Shown piece after piece: positions 21,986 to 32,652 of a DNA stretch of 64,000 nt. Made by a program: the position numbers and the translations under genes. Position 1 is the stretch's first letter; each line of letters opens with the position of its first letter. The DNA is from Phytophthora hibernalis (lineage: Eukaryota; Oomycota; Peronosporomycetes; Peronosporales; Peronosporaceae), in the NCBI GenBank assembly GCA_012656075.1, contig JAAKBF010000054.1:248001-312000 (forward strand), written 5' to 3'. The notes beneath the pieces were generated by a model. The model made no database searches. It saw only the letters and a list, made by a program, of their open reading frames with translations, and was not told where the DNA came from.

Positions 21986-23554
21986 ATGCTGCTGTTGCTG
22001 CTGTGTCTCTCGCTGCTTCATGGCGCGCTCGCAGCCTTCACGGAGCGACTGACGCTGCGTCCACTACCGGCCATCAACCAGGTGCTGGGTCGCTTCGAGT
22101 TCTCCGTGGACGAGGACGCGTCGCTCGTCCCCCACGTTCTGCGCCAGATCCTGACCAAACACGACGCCGAGTCGCTGCACCTGACCTTCTCTGTCGGACG
22201 GTACGCGGACTGGCGCTACGACTCCGCGCAGAGCTTCAACGGGTCCGATTTCGCCCACGCGCCGTTCGGTACTCGGCTGCAGGTGGCGCTTCGAGGCGAC
22301 GGCGACGTCCAGCAGCGCTGGCGAGGGATCACGGCCGAGCTGGGCGGCGTCTTCTCCGCGTCGCTGAGCCAGATGGACGAGACGGTCGTGACGGGAGTCA
22401 TGGCGATGTCGACACCAAGGGAGATGGGCGCGTCCCCAATGACCAACGTCGACCCCGCTCTTATATTCCTGCACGGGTCGTTGGCGCGCGAGGAGCTCTG
22501 TACGGAGAACCTGACGCCCTGGCTCAAGATGCTGCCGTGTCGAGCAGTTGCAGGTCTTGGAGCTCTCATTGACCCCATTAAAGCACTGTCGGGAGTATCT
22601 GGCGCTTTCGCTCTATGCTTCGAGGTCGGCGGACGGCCAGTGGACTCTTCGCCAACATCTGACCACGGTGCAGAGCCCCAGCAAATACAATAATGCCCGC
22701 TGGAGTCTCGGTTCTCTGTTTTTCGCGAATGAACAGCCTAGTGAGATTGCGGGGTGTCCACTGGCAACGGACAGTGTCATTGACACTGAAGATTTGAAGT
22801 TGTCGGGAACGGTGACCACGGATCTCCGCGAGAAACCTGTGTCACTCGCTAAGCCGTGGTTCGAAGATTGGAAAACTGCGGCCGAAGAAGCCTCTGTGAA
22901 AGCCACCTACAAGGCTCAAGATGATGTAGTGTCGGCACATCGCTTTGTCACTGGATACGGCCAAGTGCGAGGCGGCATCGCAGTACAGCTCAAGAATAAT
23001 CACCCGTCGTGCAGCATGCATGTTACTTACCACGATGTCATCCCGTGGTACCTTCGTTTGTACTTCCACACCTTTCGTGCAACGGCCGATGGCAGCGAGC
23101 AGAAGGCGCAGGAGTTGATTCAAGCGTTTAACTTTGTGCCAGCCGAGCTGCGTGGGCGTCCCAACCAGTTGCGCCTTAGAGCTGTCCTGCCTGCCAACAC
23201 GACGCTGGTCTTCTCACTTCAGATGGAGAAGGCTTTCCTGCGTCTGTCGGAGCACCCACCAGATGCCAACCGGGGCTTTGATATTGCCTCGGGTGTCGCT
23301 ACCTTTGACGTACTGGATGATGGTCAGGAATTGTCGACGTGTGGTAAGGATTCCACGTCTCCTTTACCACAACATTGTTCACGGAGGCGCTACTCGTTCC
23401 GTTGCCAACACCCGACTTCAGCATGCCGTACAACGTGATCACCATGACCTCAACGGTTGTCGCCTTCTTCGTGGGAACAATGCTCAATGCGCTTCTGCGC
23501 AAGGCGCCTCGCTTAAAGCAAATGATGACAAGTAGTCCAGACACATCGAAGTAA
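21986..23554 (+). CDS. PIGT: GPI transamidase component PIG-T (Gpi16)
   Basis: PIG-T is the lumenal scaffold of the ER complex that swaps a protein's C-terminal signal for a GPI anchor. About 523 aa, intronless. A signal peptide (MLLLLLCLSLLHGALA) is followed by FTERLTLRPL, WLKMLPCR and the region FVTGYGQVRGG, the PWYLRLYFHT motif, a FDIASGV block and near the end LPTPDFSMPYNVI, one of the most conserved PIG-T stretches, which runs into a single C-terminal transmembrane helix (TSTVVAFFVGTMLNALL) and a short basic tail. Two frame breaks: near 22575-22605 (two bases missing or one extra) and near 23335 (one missing). Partners GPI8/PIG-K, GAA1, PIG-S and PIG-U are not in this window. Confidence 0.93.
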
Positions 23555-23669
23555 AAACAAACACCGATTCACGATCTTAAATATACGCGATGTCGCTCGC
23601 GTACGTTATCTATCTTATCGACAATTGATCTATCAGCTTTGACGCTGGTCCAAGATGTATGAACATTCC

Positions 23670-25460
23670 TTACACCACACTCTTGAATACTGGCTGACGC
23701 GAAGTCGTCGTAGTTTTCTGTTTTCCATTACCGCGCCAACTGTAAGAAGCAGTGATCGTTGCCGCGTAGTTTCGGCCAGACTCGAAAGCACCACAAGCGA
23801 GGCAGAAGAAGGCCCAAACGCTCCACAACAGCACAATTCGGAATCCAATGCGGTAGGTGCAAGCAGCATCGCACGATCCGACACTTCCGAGGCCACTCGT
23901 CTTCGTCCGCATCTGGGTCGATGATGAAGTTCATGATAAGACCAGGAACGTAGTTCGAAGCCGCATATCCGAACAGGTTGTAGCTAGCGTAAGCCACTGA
24001 CGAGGCCAACGGACGCAGTCGCGGCGGTGCTGCTGAGATGACGATTCCTGAGCAGGCTGGTAGAATACTACCTCCGCAGAACAGCATGAGCCAAAGGAAC
24101 ACCGCGATGTAGAAAGTGTTGTGCACATACGACACGGGAATAGCCGCAAGGCAGGAGGCACCGCCGAGCACCATGCACACACGCAGCGCTTGCATTTGGT
24201 GGTATGGGCCTGAATAGCCGCCGAACTGATCGATGAGCCAGCCGCCAAAAACACACCCATGATAGGCCCTGTACCGCTCACCAGCAGATATGCGAGATGA
24301 ATCTCGTACATCGAGTCCTTCGTGTTCGTCTCCAAGTACAGCGTCGTCCAGAACTGAACGCCCGCAACGACAAAGAATAACCCAGAGAGTCCCATGACGA
24401 TAAAGATGTACACCCTGTGCTGCAACAATATACGCAGGTTGCTCCACCTTGAAGCATCTTCCTCCTGTTCGTGGGAGGCCAATGTCCGTAACCTGTATCC
24501 GTCAGGCACATTATTGGTGTCCTCCAGGCGGTTCACCAGTTCACATTCGTCATCATACGATATATTCTGCTCGACACTACCTGAAGTGTCCTCGTCCTCA
24601 TCAGCGTCCACAATGACGATGGAGCGGCGACGAGTCGAGCGCAGTCGAATGTGCTCCCGCGGTACGCAAAATATCAGGATCGATAGTGGGAGAACCAGCA
24701 GGAACTGGGTCAAAAACGGCCAGCGCCAGCAGTAGATTCCGTGGCATAATCTCATGGAGGCGCCGTCAGCATCATCTACGAGGTCAACGTTCGCATTGAT
24801 CCCCACCGCTGCCTTTGATAAAGCAGTGACGACGCTTTGCAATGAAGTCGCGGCCAGTTCTGGTCCTTGTGCCGCTAACCAAATAGTAACCGATCCAGCA
24901 AAGTAGCCGAGTGTGATCCCGACGGGCACGGCGCCTTGCAGGTAGCTCATCCAGGTGCCGCGTTTGGCCTTGGGGGCGTAATCGTGCACCCACAGCGGCG
25001 AGTACACGCAGCTGAAGGCTTGCGTGAGTCCGACGAATCCTCGTAGTGCAATGAGCAGCGACTTGGAGTACCAGGCTGAGGTGGGTGTGCACGCAAGGCC
25101 CAGTACCGCGAGGTTGTTGACCACGAGCGAAACTCCGAGCAGTTGACGTGGGTCGAAGCGGCGGAAGAGCGTGCTGCACCAGGGCGAGGCCAGCGAGATG
25201 GATATGTACACGACGGCACCCAGCAGTCCTTGTTCTTGTGGACTGAGGTGGAACGTGAGCGTGAACTGCTGTAGTAGAGACGGCACGGCGCCGGCCTCCA
25301 AGTACATGCACACTTGTGTCAGCACCAGGAACTTGAAGATGTACTCGGACGAGGCTCGACGTGGCATGTGAGGAGGAAGTAGTGGTGACGTGGGTGGGGA
25401 GTCCACGGCTCCGTAGCCGGTGGAGCTCGAGTGGACGCGCGACAAGGCGGTGGCGGCCAT
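23670..25460 (-). CDS. Major facilitator superfamily transporter (Spinster-like)
   Basis: About 597 aa with around 12 hydrophobic helices, a long acidic cytosolic loop in the middle (DADEDEDTSG, residues ~285-345) and a Ser/Arg-rich N-terminus. The cytosolic loop after helix 2, FRRFDPRQLLG, and the helix 4-5 motif RGTWMSYLQGAVPVGITLGY resemble Spinster/SPNS and related organic-anion or sphingolipid carriers, but the substrate cannot be read from sequence. The first ATG is at 25458-25460; open sequence upstream to 25532 lacks one. Frame breaks: T-run near 24254 (one base missing, restoring MGVFFGGWLIDQFGG) and near 23890 (two missing or one extra). Converges on PIG-T with 115 bp between stops. 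Confidence 0.85.
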
Positions 25461-25528
25461 GGCGAGCTTCGACGGGATGATGGCAGTCTCCGAATGAGGT
25501 CTCGACGTATCTGATACTCTCGCGCCGG

Positions 25529-25626
25529 CCAATCAAAAGCAGCTTCAGTTTTTGGCTGACAAGGGCGTTATTACGGCCAATCAGATCGCGCGAAGTAATT
25601 TCGGGTGCAGTAGGACTACTGCACCC
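25529..25626 (-). promoter_or_regulatory. CCAAT boxes and a perfect inverted repeat upstream of the MFS gene
   Basis: CCAAT boxes at 25529-25533 and 25577-25581 lie 70-120 bp before the transporter start. Just beyond, an 11-bp perfect inverted repeat, GGGTGCAGTAG then CTACTGCACCC with a 2-base spacer, spans 25603-25626. It could be a dimeric transcription factor site; no match to a known site is claimed. Confidence 0.4.
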
Positions 25627-26244
25627 ACCCAGTCGGGCACTGGTACCACTACAAACCACTGTAGCCATCTGGTCGGTCGTTCGTCGACTGCCTTGGTTAC
25701 GCACCCGTAGTCGGCAGTCAAGGGCTTGCGAAACGCTCCTCCACCTTCGGCGATGTCTGCTGTGCAGCTTCATTACATCGAATGCGTGTCCATCTTGTAC
25801 TGTAAAGGTATTCGTGTGTTAGACCTGGGTGAGACAGCTTGCTTGTCGTTTCCACCGACGCGAATGAGGCTTTGCAGCACGTCTCGCGTGGGTGTAGCTC
25901 AGCGAGCCGGCAGGCCGGAAGAAGGATATGATAGGAGGCACCTTTCGATGTCAGTGAGGACACGCATCGCGAGTCACGCGCAATGAACTTCATGCACATC
26001 AACCCTAAATGCAGGCGTCAGGTGACGCAAGTCGGAACGCAGCGCCAACGGCGACAATGCATGCGAGGCATGCCAACACAGTGCGACGCAAGGCCACTGG
26101 CCAGCGCGAAAGTCCCATTCATCTATTTATTCTACTCTACAGCTCAGGAAACATTGCGCGTGGGAGCGCCAGCCGTGGTTGGTGGTTGCTTGTGTCGGTC
26201 GGCCAGTCGCAAGCCCGGTCGAGTCGCTTGCGGTCGCTTGTCTA
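25627..26244. other. Intergenic region, nothing certain
   Basis: About 620 bp between the MFS promoter and the small acidic gene. I see no coding stretch with recognisable features. Confidence 0.45.
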
Positions 26245-26499
26245 TCAGTGCTTGGCGGCGACGCGGGCCTCACGTTGACACGCGTTGGCGAGACGCGCCT
26301 GTGCGCGTTGGCGCTGGAAGAGGATCCAGTCCTGGGTCTCCAGCTCGTCCTCCGTGTCTTCACCGGCGCTGCCGTCGTCGTTCTCGTCCACGAGGCCGCA
26401 GGCGTAGAAGTCCCAGAGCGGGTTCGCGGGCGCCGCAACGGAGGACGCGGCCGCCTGTGGCTGCAGCACGCTTGGTCCCTTGGCGCCGGCCGTCGACAT
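26245..26499 (-). CDS. Small acidic protein, unknown
   Basis: 84 aa from the ATG at 26497-26499. An Ala/Gln-rich N-terminus leads into PLWDFYACGLVDENDDG, an acidic run (GEDTEDELETQ) and an Arg/Ala-rich amphipathic helix (FQRQRAQARLANACQREA). The pattern of a hydrophobic/aromatic motif, acidic linker and basic helix looks like a real small protein, and codon bias matches neighbours, but I recognise no family. Open sequence continues upstream in frame to 26754 without convincing character, so the start could be further upstream through an unseen exon. Confidence 0.45.
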   Translation of the reverse strand: MSTAGAKGPSVLQPQAAASSVAAPANPLWDFYACGLVDENDDGSAGEDTEDELETQDWILFQRQRAQARLANACQREARVAAKH

Positions 26500-26917
26500 G
26501 GCAGGAAACACGCGGCTGCTCGAGCCTGGGGAGCGGAGGCGCGCGATGCGGCACCGACGGAGGAAATCTGAAACTGGCGTAATGCTCGGCGGGGTTGCTA
26601 TCAAGTCGGCGTCCGTTTGCGAACTGCATAGTTGCGCCCATCTCCACCCACTCATCGCGCACCATTCGTCTCGCATGTGACAAACTCTGTCGATCGCGGG
26701 ACGCGCGGCAACCTGCACCACCACTGGTGGTCCACCAGTGCTTAAAGCCGCCAAGTCTCACCAAGATGCTGATCCGAGACCCGCCTGCAAGTTGCTGGCT
26801 TGGGGCCAGTCGCCTGCTTGGTCCAGCGCTAGCGTTCCTGGCGGACGAAACTTTGGTGCATCGCGAAATTTCGGGACGAGGCAAATTAGTTGCGAATTAT
26901 TTAGCGCTTGCCACCTA

Positions 26918-27690
26918 CTACACGAAGAGCAGGTTGTACGAGTCGTCCACGACCACGAGTGCCTCGCGGAGGCCGCCTGTGGTCGGTGGGGTCTCAGACT
27001 GCTGGCCTTTGCCGCGCTTGCCCTTGCTCATCTTGCGCTGGACGCCGTCCACGAGCTCGCGCGCGTCCTTGGGGAGCTGCTCGTTGCGCGTCATCTTGGC
27101 GGCCACGAACTGTCTGTTGTCCAGGTCCAGCGCCATCGAGATGGGGCGTCTGCTGCTGGTTTCGCGCTGTCCCAGCGGCTCCTCGTCGTAGAAATACTGT
27201 TCGGCGTCCAGCACGCGGGTGCGTTCGGCGCCCGTCTCGTCGAGTCGCACGAGCTCCTCCATGTGCTGCTGGGCGGCGAGGTCCGCAGTGTCCGCGTCCG
27301 CCTCGTAGCGCAACTCGCTGTCGCAAAGACGCAGCGGCGTCCGCCGTTGTACTCGATCCTACCGCAGCGAAGGCAGTTGATGATGAGCGCGTTGTTCAGC
27401 AGAGCCGTCGTGCTCTTCTTGCTCTTCTTGCTGGGCTTGAGTCGTGAGTTCACCGCTGTGGGGCGAGGCACAAGCACTGGTACCTCCTTCTCCTCTGAAG
27501 GGAACAGTCGTGAACTGATGTGCTCCGCCCGTGCGGCAGGGATACCTAATAACTCGATGAGGTAGCTGGACGCCTCCTGCTTGGAGTGGAAGGAGCTGGT
27601 GACGTAGGCGACGATCTCGTCCACCTCCGCGAAGCCCAAGGCGCTCACCAGCTCCTTCTTGAGCCACGTCGTGGTCTCCGAGTCTACCAT
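26918..27690 (-). CDS. TRIP4/ASC-1-like zinc-finger protein lacking ASCH domain
   Basis: About 257 aa after restoring one T near 27329. Residues 1-55 (WLKKELVSALGF then VDEIVAYVTSSFHSKQEASSYLIELLG) form the CUE-like N-terminal region of activating signal cointegrator 1, and the zinc ribbon INCLRCGRIEYNGG with the second pair CVFCDSEL follows a Lys-rich linker; this is the C2HC5 finger of TRIP4/Rqt4. Family knowledge: TRIP4 belongs to the ASC-1/RQT complex that splits collided ribosomes. The second half is helical and basic; there is no ASCH domain, which human TRIP4 has at its C-terminus, so the protein resembles yeast Rqt4 in lacking it. Divergent from the next gene with only 80 bp between starts. 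Confidence 0.85.
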
Positions 27691-27770
27691 GGTTACAGTT
27701 TGTATCGCCTGCAGAAAACTGGGCCTTATGTTACGTCGCGCAAAGCGGAGACATGGCTACACAGTAGATA

Positions 27771-28250
27771 ATGTCTTTCCTGCTGGGTGACGACTATGCG
27801 AGCAGCAGCGAGAGTGAGAGTGATGAAGAGGCCGTGACGACGCAACCAACGCCCAAGGAAGAGAAGGAGCCCGTCACGCAGCTCCTGCCGTCGGCCGACA
27901 GCGTCTTGTCCAGTGTATCAGCGTCCAGGGCCTCGTTCCTGGCGCCAAGATCCGGCGTCAAGCAGCAGAGCACAGTCGAACCCTTCGACCTGCTGGAACA
28001 TCGCGAGACGGAGCGCCGTGAGCAGCAGAAGGAGGAGAAAATTGAGACCAGCCGCAGTGACGAGACGTACAGGAGCGACCGGAAGCGACCTCCGCCACCG
28101 ACGAAGCGGGAGCCGACCGCCAAGCGCGACAAGAAAGACGCCAAGGAGAAGGTTAAGAACCAGAGAGTGAAAGGCCAAGCAGGCATCGGATCCGACTTCC
28201 GCGGCTGGAAGTCGGAGACGGAGATGGCACTACGACAGCAGTTCGACTAG
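27771..28250 (+). CDS. Charged protein of unknown function with conserved C-terminal motif
   Basis: Single exon, 159 aa. It begins MSFLLGDDYASSSESESDEE, an acidic Ser-rich segment, has a Lys/Arg/Glu-rich middle (with RKRPPPPTKREP) and ends with GQAGIGSDFRGWKSETEM and a final RQQFD. The compact, uncharged-aromatic C-terminus after a disordered charged body suggests a short peptide docking motif conserved for partner binding, as in small spliceosome- or nucleolus-associated factors, but I do not recognise the family. Shares its promoter with the TRIP4-like gene. Confidence 0.6.
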   Translation: MSFLLGDDYASSSESESDEEAVTTQPTPKEEKEPVTQLLPSADSVLSSVSASRASFLAPRSGVKQQSTVEPFDLLEHRETERREQQKEEKIETSRSDETYRSDRKRPPPPTKREPTAKRDKKDAKEKVKNQRVKGQAGIGSDFRGWKSETEMALRQQFD

Positions 28251-28450
28251 GATGCAGGATACAGAGCTTTTGCTTGCTTCTCAACATGTACAGCCCTCAT
28301 CTTGTCCTTGGTGATCGATCGACTGCATACGGTAATTGATCCCGTGGACGAAGCGTCGCGATCTAATGGTTGCGATCTTTCTAGCGAATCTGGACGACGT
28401 CTTGTCTTGACTGACGTTCATTTCGGATTCGCAGTGACAGGCATCAAGTG

Positions 28451-31392
28451 ATGGAGTTCTTCGCGCGACTGGGCAACTATGTGCTTGGAGAGCCCGAGGA
28501 GGAGACGGAGGAGGAGCAGCAGTTGCGCCGTCGGAACCGCGCCAAGCGTCAGTTGCAGGCCAAGAGCCAACGCGGCATCATCCTTGAAGACCTCGAGAGC
28601 GCTGTGCGTGGGCTGCAGCTCTTCATGGACGTCAAGAAGAACGACGTCGCCACCCGTCGCAGCAGCTCCATGGACGACGGCAGTGACGCGTCGATCCCGC
28701 CCAGTGACAGCAATGGCAGCCCCAAGGCGGCGATGATGGAGAGCACGGACGAGGCGCGGGAGCTGCTGCTGAACGACGCACAGGCTGTGGTCAACTTGCT
28801 GTGCACGCAACTGGATCACTGTTTCTCTCACGGACTGCGGCCATTGGAGGCCGACGACTCGGGCACCGGCGCCACCGTCAAATTCTTTGGCGTCGTCAAG
28901 TGGACGTGCACCCGCATGGAAGCCATCCGCCAGAAGCAAATGGTGGAGGCCATGCACCGTGCCGCTGCAAAGGGATCGTCGTCTTCCAACAAGGTCTGCG
29001 AGGTTGTGACCTCAAGTGTTGAGGCGGATCTACCTCGCCATGTACGCGGCCTGGTGGGAGCTGTGCGCTCTGCCAATGCGCTCACAAATGTGCACACGGA
29101 TGAAGGCAAAGCACGAGCGTTCATTCGCCAAGCACTCAACACGCACGTGTTGCAATCGAGCCTCAGTATGGTCTTATCCGAGACGAATCTTGATCTGCTG
29201 GCATCGTATTACACCGAGTTCGCTCTCTTTCGTCAACGTGACGAGGTCAAGATGTTCCTGAATCTCCTTTCGGGACTGGACAACCTCCCGTTTGCGTTCC
29301 TCATTGACGACCCGCGACTGGATCTTGGTCCCGACACGCTGCCATTTTCTCGCCCGCTGCCTCGACCGAAGGCGCGCAAGATTAAGAAACAGGCACCTAA
29401 GCTCATCGACCCGGAGGATATGGTGAGTGGGCGCGTACGCCTTTGCCTGGCTGATGACGAATCGGAGCTGCTCGCTGAGAAGCTTGTATCGCACCATGAG
29501 TTACGCTTGGCGTTTAACACCCGAAAAGGTGGCAACCCATTGTCGGAGACACTGAGGCAAGCTGCTCAGTCACAGAAGATGGAAGATGCAGCTACTGCAG
29601 TACTCCGCTTCTTGGAGCTCGGATATCCCGAGTACGATGTTTTCGGCAGTGAGTTGCTGGATGTGCTGTGCAACCCATTCCTTAGCGGCATGGCGCGTTT
29701 TGAGACGGCGCTGGGGCTTCCTGACGTGGCTGAAGCCTGCTTTTGCTACTTGTACGAGCACGTGGATTCGCCGGGTCTCTTTCAAGCGCACTTGCCAGCC
29801 GACCATGTCATGGAGCTGCGCGACACAATCGAGGAACTTGGTGGTTTTCACCGTAAGATGGCGGTGGATCCTCACGAAGTTGTGGCCATTCTGCTTCAGT
29901 ACCTTTGGGAGCTGCCAGATCCTCTCTTGACAGAAGAGCGGTTGGACCGATTTTTGGTTTGTGCTGGTCGACCTGGAAGTGGGATGACCGACGAAGAATG
30001 CAGGGCACTTCTTGTTGTTCTCGTGAATGACCTTCCGTGGTATTGTAAGCCTGTGCTAGAGAGACTGTGTCACTGGGTCTCAGTGGCGTTGCAACCGCGC
30101 CACGCTGAGAAGAATGGACTTACATATTATGCGATAGCAAACTGTTTAGCTCCTCTTCTTCTCCGAGGGAGACATGGAGAGCGTTTCCATGAGTTCGAGG
30201 ACTCGAGTTATCGCAAGTATCCGGTCGGATACCAGCATCGAACTTCCGTCCGATCACGCTTGATGCCAGACGAAGACGATTATTTGACGACATTTCCAGG
30301 CAATGGTGGGGGTGAGGCTCGGGAGGTTCGCCACAAAACTCGAGATGCCGAAGAGGCTGTTCAAGTAATGGCAATGTTGTTCAGGGAGCAAGAACTTATC
30401 CTTCGTGACTTCCGAGCGGAGATATGCTCACGCCACTCAAAGTTGCGTGACAAGGTGAAACATTTGGAAACTCTCCGCTTCCGAATGGAGGAGCCTCTTG
30501 ACACGACGAACAATGGACACGTTGCGCTACTCAAGCGGCTTTGGGATACACTTTTAGTGCCGGAAGTCTCAATGGTCGGAGAAAGTGACTCGGTGCTATC
30601 GGCTTCTAGTAACAGCGAGAGCGAAGTGGGTGGCGTTGATGTGAACGCGATCCTTGCTTCGCCGCGCTGGAAAAGCAGTGGATTCCATACTGAGAACCCA
30701 CTCGGCGGATTCCGTGGCGGAGGCGTGCTAGCCCTCGAATGCCTTGTTTTCTTCGTGGAAGAGTACCCGGAGAAAGCGCGTGCGATGATGGAGCGGAATG
30801 CGATTGCCGGTGGCAATCGTTACCCGTTCCCAGTGGCTAGCATCAATGTCATGCGCATGATGATGCACTTGTTGATGCTGGACGAGGCACCAGATGTGTG
30901 CACGAAACTCGTTTTGCATTCTGTGGAGACCGACGGCGACACTTCTCCGGCTGTTGTTATGAAGTTGCGCGTAGCTGAACGCGTGAGCCGCACACCTTTC
31001 TGGCGTGTGTTCGACGACCCCAAGGCATTCTTCAAGCTGCATGCCATGGCTTTCATGCTGCTGGATCTGCATTGGGTGCACTCCGGGGCGACACAAATGG
31101 GATTCCAGCCTGTACTGGACGCTACAAGACGCCAAATGGGCTGGCTTCTGAGCAGGCTCCGATCTCCGTTGAGGAGATGTGGACGGCTTGGATGAAGGTG
31201 CGCGAGCTGGACGCGACCAAGTTCACTGGTTCCGTCTCCAGCAGCGTGACATCCCCGACTTCTTCATCGACTTCATCTGCGCTGGAGAATGAGCAAGTGG
31301 CTCAGCAAATGGCCCGCAACTTATCGTCTAAGCTCGAAGACGAAGCAGGGCAGCCTCAGGACGAGATGAAGGCTCCTACACCTGCAGCTTGA
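28451..31392 (+). CDS. RUN-RhoGAP-ELMO multidomain protein
   Basis: About 980 aa, intronless. Residues ~105-295 look like a RUN domain (VVNLLCTQLDHCFSHG, LVGAVRSANALTN, FLNLLSGLDNLPFAF). Residues ~390-570 look like RhoGAP (FGSELLDVLC, VVAILLQYLWELPDPLLT, YYAIANCLAPLLLR), but where RhoGAPs carry the catalytic arginine (GIFR) this one reads PGLFQ, so it may not speed GTP hydrolysis. Residues ~745-900 match an ELMO/CED-12 domain (GGFRGGGVLALECLVFF, RYPFPVASINVMRMM). ELMO domains work as small-GTPase regulators, including Arf/Arl GAP activity in ELMODs; RUN domains bind Rab or Rap GTPases. One base is missing near 31140-31150; without it the last 75 residues are lost. Start is ATG 28451. Confidence 0.8.
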
Positions 31393-31500
31393 TAGTGTTG
31401 CCATTTGGAATTGCACAGTTATGGATATCTGCAAAATGCATCTAGTTTTCCGTGTTACATGTAGCTACAGTAATGTACCCGCCACCTGAGGTGCATGATC

Positions 31501-32413
31501 CTACAGGCCCGTGACGGGTGTGTCGAATTTCATGAAGATTGACTTGCCGTCCCGCGAGATGGCCTTGCCTCCAGGGTGGCGGTCGCACCAGCCACCGCCG
31601 TTGCGTGCGCGCCAGAAGCAAATGTACGAGTAGAGATTCAACTTGGTCGGCACGTGGTCCACGACGTAGCGGAAGGCGTCGTCCCCATCTCCCTGCTGGA
31701 ACGGGTAGTCGATCCAGTTAAACTTGCTGAGCCGCGGGTTGTTGTCCTTCTCTCCGATCATGTGGTTGCAAGTGTTGAGCCAGATGTACGGGCGGTGGGT
31801 CTGCGGGTGCAGTTCCCATTCTGCGTGCGGGATCTCGGCATTATAGTGGTGCATGAGTGAGAACCAGTTGCCGAGGTTCTTCTTCTCGCCCTGCGCCCAC
31901 TGTTGTTTGCCTCCGTGGTCCGTAGAGTAGATGATGGCCCATGGCAGAGCCGCGTTGGGGTCCAAGTCGACATTCCTACGTCATCAAGACAGAAATTTAG
32001 TGCAAATAGTACCCAGAGACAACTGCACTATAGAGACCGCACCGGAACTCCATGTAGTTGATGTCGGCCGTGCGCTTGTACGTCCGCCGGTTAAAGGTGC
32101 GGTAGCACAGCGTGGCCAGCCAGTTCTCGACCTCCTCCTGCACGCGGTTGTAGCTTGACTCGCCCGCGAACACGACGCATAGTTTGCACAGTAGATGGCC
32201 GCTCTGGTCGTCTCGCTCGAAGTGGAAGAAGATCTTGACCAGGTCGTTGCGGTTCTTCAGGTCCACGTCCGGCTGCACGAAGATGGGCAGGCAGCGCCGC
32301 AGCCACGCGAGCTCCGCGTCCGACGCGCGCGACTCGAGGCGCACGGAACTGGCGGTGATGCTGGCGACGCCCTCGCTGGCGGTGGACACGGGCGCGTCGG
32401 GCGTCGGGCTCAT
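31501..32413 (-). CDS. Conserved-looking protein of unknown function
   Basis: 281 aa from exons 32043-32413 and 31501-31975. No family is recognised. The protein is rich in Trp, Tyr, Asn and His in its second half (WAIIYSTDHGGKQQW, NWFSLMHHYNAEIPHAEWE, YIWLNTCNHMIGEKDNNPR, RNGGGWCDRHPGGKA), which implies a compact folded domain of about 230 residues. A Ser/Thr-rich 30-residue N-terminus is probably disordered. There is no signal peptide or membrane segment. No catalytic motif can be named. Codon use matches neighbours and the reading frame is clean over the intron, so it is a real gene, perhaps oomycete-specific. Confidence 0.65.
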
Positions 32414-32652
32414 CGATGTACCGGTAGTCGGTACGTGGCGTGTGTCAGAATGGCGAGTGACTGAAATACCCACCGGCTCATTTTAGCTGATGGAGAGGTT
32501 AGGTGTGCATCCATAGTGAAACCAAGAGTGAGAACTGGATACATTACCGCTCAGCTTTCATGAAAGTTGAATTGGAGGTTGAAGTCGACTGCTAAATACC
32601 GGTAGCTTGGTTGTCCATACCTTGTAAAAAAAATGCTTCGTTCATGGAAGAG

